NCBI RefSeq assembly: GCF_018343815.1
Contig: NZ_CP060791.1
Coordinates: forward strand, 1,010,113-1,074,112
DNA: 64,000 bases
Reading direction: 5' to 3'
Origin: Chlamydia crocodili
GTDB taxonomy: Bacteria > Chlamydiota > Chlamydiia > Chlamydiales > Chlamydiaceae
The notes under the pieces were generated by a model. It was not told where the DNA came from. It was given only the letters and a program-made list of their open reading frames with translations, and made no database searches. The position numbers and the translations under genes were made by a program. Shown here piece after piece: positions 17,296-24,805 of this stretch; within the stretch, counting starts at the first letter, position 1, and every line of letters starts with the position of its first letter.

Positions 17296-17925
17296 ATGAA
17301 AATGTTAGGAGTACAAAAAAAACGTAGCAGCAAGAAAACAGCTACTAAAGCTGTTCGTAAACCTGCTAGAAAAGCTGCTGCTAAGAAGACTGCTACTAGA
17401 AAGCCTGCTGCTAGAAAGACAGTTCGTAAGACAGCTGCTAAGAAAACTACAGCTCGCAAAACAGTTAGAAAAACTACGGCTCGTAAGACTGTAGCTAAGA
17501 AGACTGCTACTAGAAAGCCTGCTGCTAAGAAAGCAGTTCGTAAGACAACTGCTAAAAAAGCTACTGTTCGTAAGACAGTTAGAAAAACTACGGCTCGTAA
17601 GACTGTAGCTAAAAAGCCTGCAGTTAGAAAAACTGTTCGTAAGACAGCTGTTAAGAAAGCTACTGTTCGCAAAACAGTTAGAAAAACTACAACAGCTCGT
17701 AAGACTGTAGCTAAAAAGCCTGCAGTTAGAAAAAGCACAGTTCGTAAGACAGCTGCTAGAAAGACAGTAGCAAAGCCTGCTATGTCATGCCATAAGCATC
17801 ATAAACATACAGCTGCTTGCAAGCGTGTATGTTCTTCTTCAGCTAAAAGAAGATGTGGTTCTAAAAGCCGTGTTCGTACAGCTCATGGCTGGCGTCAACA
17901 GTTGATGAAACTTGTTTCTCGATAG
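17296..17925 (+). CDS. hctB: Histone H1-like protein Hc2
   Basis: 209 residues, extremely rich in Lys, Arg, Ala, Thr and Val. Residues ~10-165 are built of degenerate five-residue-based units such as AKKTA, RKTVR, KKPAV and ARKTV, like the C-terminal tails of eukaryotic H1. The last 45 residues are different, with His and Cys clusters (CHKHHKHTAACKRVCSS) and a conserved end (RVRTAHGWRQQLMKLVSR). Hc2 compacts the chromosome during RB-to-EB conversion. The ATG at 17296 follows GGGGAAATGAAA. Repeat number varies between strains, so the length is not diagnostic. It is monocistronic between a sigma-28 promoter and a strong terminator. Confidence 0.96.
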   Translation: MKMLGVQKKRSSKKTATKAVRKPARKAAAKKTATRKPAARKTVRKTAAKKTTARKTVRKTTARKTVAKKTATRKPAAKKAVRKTTAKKATVRKTVRKTTARKTVAKKPAVRKTVRKTAVKKATVRKTVRKTTTARKTVAKKPAVRKSTVRKTAARKTVAKPAMSCHKHHKHTAACKRVCSSSAKRRCGSKSRVRTAHGWRQQLMKLVSR

Positions 17926-17950
17926 AAACTAGCTTCATTAGACGATGGTG

Positions 17951-17987
17951 AACGGTAAGGGTATAAAAACCTCTTACCGTTTTTTTT
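17951..17987 (+). terminator. Intrinsic terminator of hctB
   Basis: AACGGTAAG (from 17951) pairs with CTTACCGTT (ending 17982), and seven or more T residues follow. It lies 25 nt past the hctB stop. Confidence 0.92.
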
Positions 17988-18083
17988 GCCTACATTGTAG
18001 ATTCTACAGACTCCCTCTGTACAGTTAGATGAGTAAAGGGTATAGTAAATCTCTACGCGTATATGTGCTAGGAGGTTTAGGAG

Positions 18084-19019
18084 ATGCAAGAATACACTTG
18101 CTTCCAAGATTTTTCCAAATTCTATAAGGAAAAGGCTCCTGCTCTTACAGTCATTGGTTCAAATTCTGAAGAGGATAAGAATGTATGCATTGAACTTCTT
18201 ATCTCTGGGAAAGCTCAGGAATTCGATGCTTCAGGATTGACAGTTAGTGATTTATCAAAGTCGACAGAATCTTATGGATTATTTGCCTCCAAAGAGGTGA
18301 TTTCTATTTTTCAAACTGAGAAGTTGTCTCAACAAACTCGCGATTTTCTTATCCGTTATGCCAAAAATCCTCACCCACATCTCACTATATTTTTATTCAC
18401 TACGAAACAATCGTCCTTTCAATCTTTACGTAAGGAATTAGTCTCTGTTGCTTCCCTATCACTATTTGGTGAGTGGCAATCGGATAGAGAGAAGCGTATG
18501 ACTGTTCTTCTTTCTCAAAGAGCCACGTCTTTGGGAGTCTCATGTTCTTTAGCTCTAGCCTCTGCATTTATTAAGAAATTTCCTCAGGGGGAGATGCATA
18601 ACCTTATTGCAGAATTTCATAAGCTGCTCTGTTGCATAGGGAAAAAGCCAGCACTCGAGTATAGCGATATTGAAAGCTTTGTAGTAAAAAAAGAACAAGT
18701 ATCTCTATGGAAATTGCGTGATGCTATTTTGCAGAGGAATACTTTAGAAAGTCAGACATTACTACAAGCTTTGCTCTATGAACATGGGGAAGATCCTCTA
18801 GGGTTGATAGCCTTTCTTCGTGGTCAGTGTTTATATGGTTTACGTAGTTTAGAAGAAGAAACAGGAGATAGGAAACACCGGTTTTTTATTTCCTATGGGA
18901 AAGAACGACTCCATCAAGCTCTGAGTTATTTATTTTATGCCGAGAGTATTATTAAGAATAATGTCCAAGACTCTATAATAGCTGTTGAAACTTTGCTGAT
19001 TAGGATGACAAATTCATGA
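18084..19019 (+). CDS. holA: DNA polymerase III delta-subunit-like protein (CT047-like)
   Basis: 311 residues with the layout of HolA, the clamp-loader delta subunit that opens the beta clamp. The N-terminal part has the family pattern of a delta subunit without a functional P-loop (SLFASKEVISIFQTEKLS, DFLIRYAKNPHPHLTIFLFTTK); the expected family text is LFxxxRVVxVxxxExL. The C-terminal helical collar includes LWKLRDAILQRNTLESQTLL, HGEDPLGLIAFLRGQ and VQDSIIAVETLLIRM. The latter two segments are characteristic. It starts at ATG 18084 after AGGAGGTTTAGGAG. It overlaps the next gene by 4 nt. The HolA call is inference from motifs; C. trachomatis CT047 was long labelled hypothetical. Confidence 0.7.
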   Translation: MQEYTCFQDFSKFYKEKAPALTVIGSNSEEDKNVCIELLISGKAQEFDASGLTVSDLSKSTESYGLFASKEVISIFQTEKLSQQTRDFLIRYAKNPHPHLTIFLFTTKQSSFQSLRKELVSVASLSLFGEWQSDREKRMTVLLSQRATSLGVSCSLALASAFIKKFPQGEMHNLIAEFHKLLCCIGKKPALEYSDIESFVVKKEQVSLWKLRDAILQRNTLESQTLLQALLYEHGEDPLGLIAFLRGQCLYGLRSLEEETGDRKHRFFISYGKERLHQALSYLFYAESIIKNNVQDSIIAVETLLIRMTNS

Positions 19020-19726
19020 CTTTGTATATTTTCCCAAATACTTTAGGTAATCGACGTGTGGACCTTTTGCCTGCGGTTATCGGAGAGATTATCCCTAAAC
19101 TTCAAGGTTTAATAGCAGAAAGTGATCGTGGGGGACGTGCTTTTCTTAGTCTCTGGAAAGTACAAGAGACACATAAGTTTCCCATCGCTGTGCTAAATAA
19201 AAATGATCGTTCTGTAAAAGCTTGGGATTTTTATCTCGAGCCTATTGTAAAAAAGCAGGAAAATTGGGGATTAGTTTCAGATTCTGGGCTTCCTTGCATT
19301 GCGGATCCTGGAGCAGGACTCGTGCGTCGTGCTCGTGCTCTTAATCTGTCGATTCAGGCGTTTTCAGGTCCATGTTCTATAACATTAGCGCTAATGCTAT
19401 CGGGATTGCCCGGACAGAATTTTACTTTTTTAGGGTACCTTCCACAAAATCCTAAGGATAGGGAACGTTGTATAAAGAGTAGCTCAGGAAAACAACATAC
19501 GCAAATATGTATTGAAACTCCGTACCGTAATGTTCATACGTTCCAAGCGTTATTAGAAACTCTACCGGGATATGCTGAGCTGTGTGTAGGTGTAGACATT
19601 ACCGGAGATCAAGAGTTTGTCTCTACAAGATCGGTAAATGCTTGGTTGCGATCTGCAGATCTTGATAAGGTAACTAAACAAATCACAAAGACCCCGGCAA
19701 TTTTTTTATTTCATACTCCGAGATAA
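19016..19726 (+). CDS. RsmI/YraL-family tetrapyrrole-methylase-fold methyltransferase (CT048-like)
   Basis: 236 residues with a SAM-dependent TP-methylase fold. LVSDSGLPCIADPGAGLVRRAR matches the RsmI segment VSDAGTPxISDPGxxLVxxA, and SGPCSITLALMLSGLPGQNFTFLGYLP matches PGPSAxxxALxxSGLPxxxFxFxGFLP. Later GVDITGDQEFV stands for the family's RELTKxxEE. RsmI 2'-O-methylates 16S rRNA C1402. The chlamydial protein is shorter at the N-terminus (MTLYIFPNTLGN versus GxLYVVATPIGN), so its target may differ. It is translationally coupled to the HolA-like gene. Confidence 0.8.
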   Translation: MTLYIFPNTLGNRRVDLLPAVIGEIIPKLQGLIAESDRGGRAFLSLWKVQETHKFPIAVLNKNDRSVKAWDFYLEPIVKKQENWGLVSDSGLPCIADPGAGLVRRARALNLSIQAFSGPCSITLALMLSGLPGQNFTFLGYLPQNPKDRERCIKSSSGKQHTQICIETPYRNVHTFQALLETLPGYAELCVGVDITGDQEFVSTRSVNAWLRSADLDKVTKQITKTPAIFLFHTPR

Positions 19727-19748
19727 CCTCTCGTTTAGAAATAAGATA

Positions 19749-19771
19749 GAAACCTTTGAAGTAAAGGTTTC
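19749..19771. terminator. Hairpin between convergent genes
   Basis: GAAACCTTT (19749-19757) and AAAGGTTTC (19763-19771) form a perfect 9-bp stem with a 5-nt loop, between the convergent methylase gene and the Cys-tailed membrane protein gene. The T runs are poor on both sides, so termination efficiency is uncertain. Confidence 0.5.
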
Positions 19772-19785
19772 TCATCATGAATTTC

Positions 19786-20256
19786 TTAGATATCCATATT
19801 GCTGCAGCAAGAACCTTCTGAGCAGCATCTTTCAACAAAAGGTTGCTCTTGTTTTACAGGAGCACTTTCTGCTTCTTTAGCAAGTTTTGCGTAATGGTTT
19901 TTTACTTTACGCATTTTCTTACAAAGAACAAATGGTTCTATCATTGACCAGACAAATAAGACGAGAATAGGTGTGCCCATCAGTTTTACATAAGATGGAT
20001 CCATAGAGGGCACATGCTTGCGCATTCTTATTTTCCCAGAGGCCATGGCGACAATGTACAATACATTCCACAAGATCGGGGTGGCAATAATAATAAAAGC
20101 ACAGAGGTATACAAGATTCTTGTACTTTTTAAAATGTTTCTTAGGAGCTAAGGGTTCATTTTTAAATAAGATTCTATAAAAAATTAATACAGGTACGGAC
20201 GGCGATAGGAAAAAAATCAAATTAACGATCGTCGACATAATACTTTGTTGGGGCAC
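19786..20256 (-). CDS. Hypothetical membrane protein with Cys-rich C-terminal tail
   Basis: 156 residues. Hydrophobic segments lie at about 7-26, 46-70 and 92-110, suggesting three membrane helices. A basic, coiled stretch follows (CKKMRKVKNHYAKLAKEAE), and the end carries five cysteines in a short span (ERCCSEGSCCSNMDI). GTG at 20256 is the start because AAGGAG is spaced 8 nt upstream. The double CC pairs could bind a metal, be acylated, or form disulfides. I do not recognise the family. It is the first gene of an island at the position that carries CT049-CT051 in C. trachomatis, and it is divergent from the tail-fibre-like gene at 20411. Confidence 0.7.
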   Translation of the reverse strand: MPQQSIMSTIVNLIFFLSPSVPVLIFYRILFKNEPLAPKKHFKKYKNLVYLCAFIIIATPILWNVLYIVAMASGKIRMRKHVPSMDPSYVKLMGTPILVLFVWSMIEPFVLCKKMRKVKNHYAKLAKEAESAPVKQEQPFVERCCSEGSCCSNMDI

Positions 20257-20410
20257 AGTATTCTCCTTGTTTTTCGATCAATATACCTTAGCTTTTCCTC
20301 CGTAAATCCGTCGACATTTTTATTATTAAATAATTTTTATTTTTAAAAAAAATATTTTATTCTATTTGTTTATTAAAAATTGATCAATATAAGTTTTAAT
20401 AAATTAAAAA

Positions 20411-21631
20411 ATGAAAAATACAATTAAAGATATAAAAGCGCAAAATTCTGGAAAAGCTATTCCTGATGATCAGATTCAATTTTCCTGCGGAGGTGATGGT
20501 GTTACCGAGAATGCTATGCGTAAACCTTGGAACGTTTCGAATCAAAGAATTACAAATATAGCTCGTGGATCTGGAAATCCTGCTAGTGGGAGTATCGCTT
20601 TAAAAGGTGATCTTAGTGATTATCTTCAAAAGGGAGGTGTCACTACAAGAGGAATCTTTCTAAGGACAACAGGCGGATTGATGATTGGGGATATCAATAT
20701 GGGATCTACTCATACTATCGTTGGTCTGCCTACATCATATAAAACCACTGTTGTTAATGATAATGATATAGCTTCTGTAGGTATGGTCTCAGAAGATATA
20801 GGTTCTCTTGCTGCTAAAGTAACCGATCTTATCGATCGTATAAATAATCTTTCTTCTGCGGATGGTTTAGATAAAATTATAAAAGATTTAGGAACGCCAT
20901 CTAATGGAACTGTGACAAAACCCTCTGAAGCAAAATGGTTAGTGCGTGCTGGAGGAAACTCTATGACTGGCAATTTAGGATTCAAAAAAAGCGAGCAAAG
21001 TACACCTACGGATCCAGAACCCACTATTAAAAATCTTGCAATAACAGGCTCTATAGCAAGTGGTGTTTCAGCTGTTGGAGCTATTTCTACAGGGACAACG
21101 AAAGAAAATCTTCAAAGGATTGTTGCTGTAAATGACCTTACAGAAACTTTGGATACAATAAGTAAGAATAATACTTCATATCCTAAATGGACGGGTATGG
21201 ACGTCTCTTTTGTTTGTTTGAAACAAGGAGCCAACAGTTCATCTTCAACCCCAAACTATACAAAGTCTCAAAATTCTGAGAAGTATATCACATCTACTAG
21301 TGAAACTAGTGCCACATTATTGCGTAGAGGCATTTATTGCGTTTCTTTTATCTATGATTTCACTCAACCAACTCCTCCAACTACACCACCTGGAACGCCT
21401 ACTCCAGCTACAGATGTCAGTTGTACATTATCTCTTACTCCTAAAAGTGGTACAAAAACAGAGTGCTATAAATTGACAGGTAAGTCTGACACTACATTGA
21501 TAGGAAAGACTTATATTTTTGTTGAAGGAAATCAAGCATCGATAGAGACAACATTAAGTTTTGAAGTTACATCTACTCCATCAGTTGCTAAACGAACATG
21601 GGCTGTATCTTTTGTAGGCGCCGCTTATTAA
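20411..21631 (+). CDS. Phage tail-fibre-like repeat protein A
   Basis: 406 residues, no signal peptide and no membrane helix. The N-terminal two-thirds has degenerate copies of the tail-fibre unit (GGxMTGxIxMxxxxIxxLxxPxxxxDAxxxxYV): KPWNVSNQRITNIARGSGNP (38-57), TTGGLMIGDINMGSTHTIVG (84-103) with DNDIASVGMV, and GGNSMTGNLGF (near residue 180). The last ~110 residues are a beta-rich domain split by a Pro/Thr linker (PTPPTTPPGTPTP). It is paralogous to and convergent with 21677-23026. In Chlamydia this locus normally carries CT049-CT051 (Pls1/Pls2 region), but similarity to those proteins cannot be judged here. Adhesion or secreted structural protein is a guess. Upstream DNA is extremely A+T-rich. 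Confidence 0.7.
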   Translation: MKNTIKDIKAQNSGKAIPDDQIQFSCGGDGVTENAMRKPWNVSNQRITNIARGSGNPASGSIALKGDLSDYLQKGGVTTRGIFLRTTGGLMIGDINMGSTHTIVGLPTSYKTTVVNDNDIASVGMVSEDIGSLAAKVTDLIDRINNLSSADGLDKIIKDLGTPSNGTVTKPSEAKWLVRAGGNSMTGNLGFKKSEQSTPTDPEPTIKNLAITGSIASGVSAVGAISTGTTKENLQRIVAVNDLTETLDTISKNNTSYPKWTGMDVSFVCLKQGANSSSSTPNYTKSQNSEKYITSTSETSATLLRRGIYCVSFIYDFTQPTPPTTPPGTPTPATDVSCTLSLTPKSGTKTECYKLTGKSDTTLIGKTYIFVEGNQASIETTLSFEVTSTPSVAKRTWAVSFVGAAY

Positions 21632-21642
21632 ATTATGAAATG

Positions 21643-21671
21643 AGGCTAAGAATAAACTTAGCCTTATTTTA
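21643..21671 (+). terminator. Terminator between convergent tail-fibre-like genes
   Basis: AGGCTAAG (21643-21650), 6-nt loop, CTTAGCCT (21657-21664), then TATTTT on the plus strand. It ends the plus-strand gene; the minus-strand gene stops 13 nt beyond the stem. Confidence 0.75.
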
Positions 21672-21676
21672 AGAAA

Positions 21677-23026
21677 CTACGGTGTAGATGTAGTTGTGAA
21701 TGTTGATGGAAGAAGAGTTGCTTGCCATGACCAAGAAGTCACAGTTAGATCATTTCCTCCACTACCACTACCCCCAGTTGTCGGCGGAGTAAATTTTAAT
21801 TTAAGGTCAGAAGGTTTTTCAACAGGAATTTGACAGAATAAATTTTGTCCCGAGCTTAAAGCGGCAACACTATAAACAACAGTATCTGTTACTGTGGATG
21901 ATCCACCACTTGAAGATCCGCCTCCTGTTGCTGGTGTCGATGGATTTAAGATTACACCTATATTTGCAGTAGTACCCCCAGTCCAATTAGCTGTTACAGA
22001 TAAGGTGACAATTCCTGGAGCAAGAACTTTGATAGTTTTTGTATCAGAGTCTTCTATCTTTAAATATTGTTCTGTTACCGGTGTGGTAATCATATTATCA
22101 GTTTTTGGAGTTGCCGTTGGCCCTGTAGTTGTTGTTGCCGTTATTTCAGATCCCATTCTTATAGGTTTTGGAATTGATGGTTTTGGCAGCGAAGGTGTAG
22201 GTATTGATGGATTTGGACTGGGTTGGGGGCTTGGCGATACCGGTCCTGGAGTCGGAGGTGTGACTGTTGCTGTTTTCCAATCGAAATCACCTGTGACTGT
22301 AGTTGAAGTAGATATTGTATTCCCCAATAATCCAATTTGTGGTGTCGTGATTCTAGCTTGTAGGTATTCAACATTTACCGCGTCTTTAGGATCAGTGGGT
22401 GTTCCTAAGCCCTTGACAGTGTGTTTAGACATGTCTAGATCACCCGTCATAGTACTTCCTTCAATTTTTACAAATAGCGAAGTGTCTGGTGGGGGTGGCG
22501 CATCTGGATCTGTATCGTTAGTTGGTGTCAGTCCTAAAGCTGATTCGATAGTGCTGACTTTTGTAGATACCTCAGAGATCTTTTGTACCGCATCATTAAT
22601 ACTAGGATTATTTGTTACTTTATCAGCTGTTGCCATAACATATTGTACGGTTGCAGCAGCTGATGGATCTAAAGTACTCGACCCCGAACTCCCAGTTGTA
22701 GGCATGAGTACATTGATAATTGAGTGACCACTCATATCAATATTCCCGGTCATAGTTCCACCTGTTGTGGGGAGATATCCAGATTGGGGATCACTCTTTG
22801 ATACGTAATTCGACTTTAAATAATCCAAAGATACCGCATCTGAGTCTTGTCTAGGCGCAGGTAAACCACTAATATTTTGGTTATTCATATTAATGGTTTT
22901 CATTGATGTGATTGTGGTCCCTGTTAGGGTAAATAAAGCTGGATCAGGATCTGTCGTTGCTCTTGTTCTACTAGTAGTATCAAATGACAAATCTTCAGTT
23001 TCTTTATTATCTATTTTATCTTTCAT
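21677..23026 (-). CDS. Phage tail-fibre-like repeat protein B
   Basis: 449 residues without signal peptide or membrane helix. Three clear tail-fibre units occur: INMNNQNISGLPAPRQDSDA (~45-64, followed by VSLDYL), TTGGTMTGNIDMSGHSIINV (~87-106) and EGSTMTGDLDMSKHTVKGLG (~190-209, then TPTDPKDAVNVEYLQ). These match the GGTMTGxIDMxxHxIxxLxxPxxxxDAVxxxYV pattern of phage side-tail fibres. A Pro-rich hinge (PSPQPSPNPSIPTPSLPKPS) leads to a beta-rich C-terminal domain resembling that of the convergent paralog. Gly/Ser spacers are frequent. It is longer than its partner mainly by the hinge. The role is not known to me; a trimeric fibre is inferred from the repeats. Confidence 0.72.
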   Translation of the reverse strand: MKDKIDNKETEDLSFDTTSRTRATTDPDPALFTLTGTTITSMKTINMNNQNISGLPAPRQDSDAVSLDYLKSNYVSKSDPQSGYLPTTGGTMTGNIDMSGHSIINVLMPTTGSSGSSTLDPSAAATVQYVMATADKVTNNPSINDAVQKISEVSTKVSTIESALGLTPTNDTDPDAPPPPDTSLFVKIEGSTMTGDLDMSKHTVKGLGTPTDPKDAVNVEYLQARITTPQIGLLGNTISTSTTVTGDFDWKTATVTPPTPGPVSPSPQPSPNPSIPTPSLPKPSIPKPIRMGSEITATTTTGPTATPKTDNMITTPVTEQYLKIEDSDTKTIKVLAPGIVTLSVTANWTGGTTANIGVILNPSTPATGGGSSSGGSSTVTDTVVYSVAALSSGQNLFCQIPVEKPSDLKLKFTPPTTGGSGSGGNDLTVTSWSWQATLLPSTFTTTSTP

Positions 23027-23093
23027 ATTTTTAATAACAATTAATTGTTGTTTTTAATAAAATCTAATAACAATTATTAATGTTTTATTAAAA

Positions 23094-24215
23094 TTAAAAA
23101 GAAAGATTCATGATTTCTTCAGCAATAGTATCATGAAATAATCGACCCTGTTTATTTAAGGATAGAAACTCATCGTTATGATCGAACAGTTCTTTAATTA
23201 GAGGGATGGACGTGAGAGATTGTATTAGTGAAGATGGGAAATCTTTTAATCGTGCTCCTTTGGTAAGACGTAATCTTAAAGCTAGAGCTTCTTTGATACG
23301 CTCTTCTTCTGGTAGGGATTCTGTAGATTCATGAGTGGGAAGATTTTTTCGCACAGCACGTAGATACTGTGAGATTCTTGAGAAATTTTTCGAGCGTATA
23401 TTATCAATATATTGTGATGCAGAAACGCCTAACCCTAAAAAGGGCTTATCTGTCCAGTAGTAGAGGTTGTGTTTTGATTCTGCTTGAGATTTTGCATACG
23501 AAGCAAGTTCATAGCGAGAAAATCCCCGCGAAGATAGAAGTTCTTCGGCAGAGAGACTCATGGCTGCTAATATATCATCATTAGCAATAGAGGGCGCTAG
23601 AATACGACGGTGCTTATAAAACGATGTATGAGGATCTAAGGTCAAATTATAAAGTGAAATATGCGAAATAGGTAGAGTCAGAGCTTGATGAAGATCTGAA
23701 AGAAAATCGGCCAAAGATTGTGTAGGGAGACCATAAATAAGGTCTATGGAGATGTTATTAAATTCATGTTCGTAGCAACGATGGACAGCATCTAAAGATG
23801 CTGCTGCAGAATGTATTCTTCCTAGAGCTTTAAGAAGGGGATCATGAAAGGTCTGTGCTCCAACACTAATCCTATTAACGGGAGTTAGGGTAAGATCTCT
23901 TAAATACGACTCGGATAAATCCTCAGGATTTGCTTCTAAGGTGATTTCTTGAGCATGAGGAGCTAGGGCTTTGATGATGTTATGTAAATGATGGGGAGGA
24001 ATTAACGAAGGTGTTCCTCCACCAAAAAATATAGTATCGATAAAATATGTATCTTGAATAGTAGATAGCTTACTCAATCCTTCTTGAAGAATCGCATTGC
24101 AGTACAAACTTACAGATTCCGGATTGTAAGGAATCGTATAAAAGCTACAGTAGTGGCATTTCTTTGAGCAAAAAGGAAAATGGATATAAAGGGCTAAGGG
24201 TTTTCTACCATTCAT
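23094..24215 (-). CDS. hemW: HemW-like radical SAM protein (oxygen-independent coproporphyrinogen oxidase-like, CT052-like)
   Basis: About 373 residues. The radical-SAM cluster motif is Cys16-x3-Cys20-x2-Cys23 (PFCSKKCHYC), preceded by LALYIHFP. FFGGGTPSLI, EANPEDL, RISVGAQTF and SIDLIYGLPTQS follow, the standard HemN/HemW series. The C-terminal domain includes SRYELASYAK and HNLYYWTDKPFLGLGVSA. HemW proteins are haem-binding chaperones, often annotated as HemN; the CPxxC-distal Cys that marks true HemN is not seen, so HemW is favoured. ATG at 24215 (MNGRKP) is used; 24221 is an equal alternative. Both overlap the 3' end of the CT053-like gene. Confidence 0.88.
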   Translation of the reverse strand: MNGRKPLALYIHFPFCSKKCHYCSFYTIPYNPESVSLYCNAILQEGLSKLSTIQDTYFIDTIFFGGGTPSLIPPHHLHNIIKALAPHAQEITLEANPEDLSESYLRDLTLTPVNRISVGAQTFHDPLLKALGRIHSAAASLDAVHRCYEHEFNNISIDLIYGLPTQSLADFLSDLHQALTLPISHISLYNLTLDPHTSFYKHRRILAPSIANDDILAAMSLSAEELLSSRGFSRYELASYAKSQAESKHNLYYWTDKPFLGLGVSASQYIDNIRSKNFSRISQYLRAVRKNLPTHESTESLPEEERIKEALALRLRLTKGARLKDFPSSLIQSLTSIPLIKELFDHNDEFLSLNKQGRLFHDTIAEEIMNLSF

Positions 24216-24651
24216 TAGCATCGGGGTCAACAATACCCCCACGTCTCCAACGATTACGATCACTGAAAGGGTCTTCGTCGTCATCACTGGAATAATCGAT
24301 TTCTACAGCACCTTCTTCGCGATCTTCATCGGGAAGTTCGAGCTCAACAGTTTCACCCGGATCAATATCGATTTCTGTTTCCGTAGCTTCAACGAACTCC
24401 ATGTCCGACATGCTTGGTCCATCGGGATACACAGTTTTTGCAGGACTACGCCTTGGAGTAACAAACTCTTCAACTTCGCCACTTTCTTTTAGAAGTTGCA
24501 GGCGCTCCTTCTCTTCATGGATTTTGTTTTCTAAAGAACGTATTTCTTCCTTGTGTCTATCGATTTCTTTTTTTGGAACTAAACCCAATTGCATCCACTG
24601 GGTTAAGTCGCGCAATTCAGATTCGAGTTTTTTTAGACGTTCACTTTTCAT
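24205..24651 (-). CDS. CT053-like acidic coiled-coil protein
   Basis: 148 residues. The first 60 form a charged coiled coil (KLESELRDLTQWMQLG; IRSLENKIHEEKERLQLLKE). The remainder is disordered and strongly acidic (ETEIDIDPGETVELELPDED, YSSDDDEDPFSD). There is no membrane segment or cleavable signal. It overlaps the start of hemW. From memory, C. trachomatis CT053 was found to be secreted by a heterologous type III system, which would fit the disordered tail; this cannot be shown from sequence. A scaffold or DNA-mimic role is equally possible. Confidence 0.75.
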   Translation of the reverse strand: MKSERLKKLESELRDLTQWMQLGLVPKKEIDRHKEEIRSLENKIHEEKERLQLLKESGEVEEFVTPRRSPAKTVYPDGPSMSDMEFVEATETEIDIDPGETVELELPDEDREEGAVEIDYSSDDDEDPFSDRNRWRRGGIVDPDANEW

Positions 24652-24805
24652 CTAGTGGGCACCATCCTGTATTCTAGAGAGCAGATGTAATGTATCCCTT
24701 GCTTTTTTTCAATAATAGAAAAAAAAGCAAAGATTGTTTTTTTTGAAAAATAAAAATTTGCTATGAAACGAAATTCAGATCGCATCTATCGAGAACAAAC
24801 ATCAT

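Noticed and set aside
17283-17738. Long minus-strand frame of 151 aa opposite hctB
   Set aside because: It is the complement of the repetitive Lys/Ala/Arg codons; repeat structure and composition follow the plus-strand gene.
17296-17790. Tandem repeats looking like a CRISPR array
   Set aside because: The units are in-frame codons for Lys/Arg/Ala repeats of Hc2, with no constant repeat/variable spacer pattern and no cas genes.
21894-22727. 277-aa plus-strand frame opposite the tail-fibre-like gene
   Set aside because: It is an antisense shadow of low-complexity Gly/Ser/Thr/Pro coding sequence; no ribosome site and no domain.
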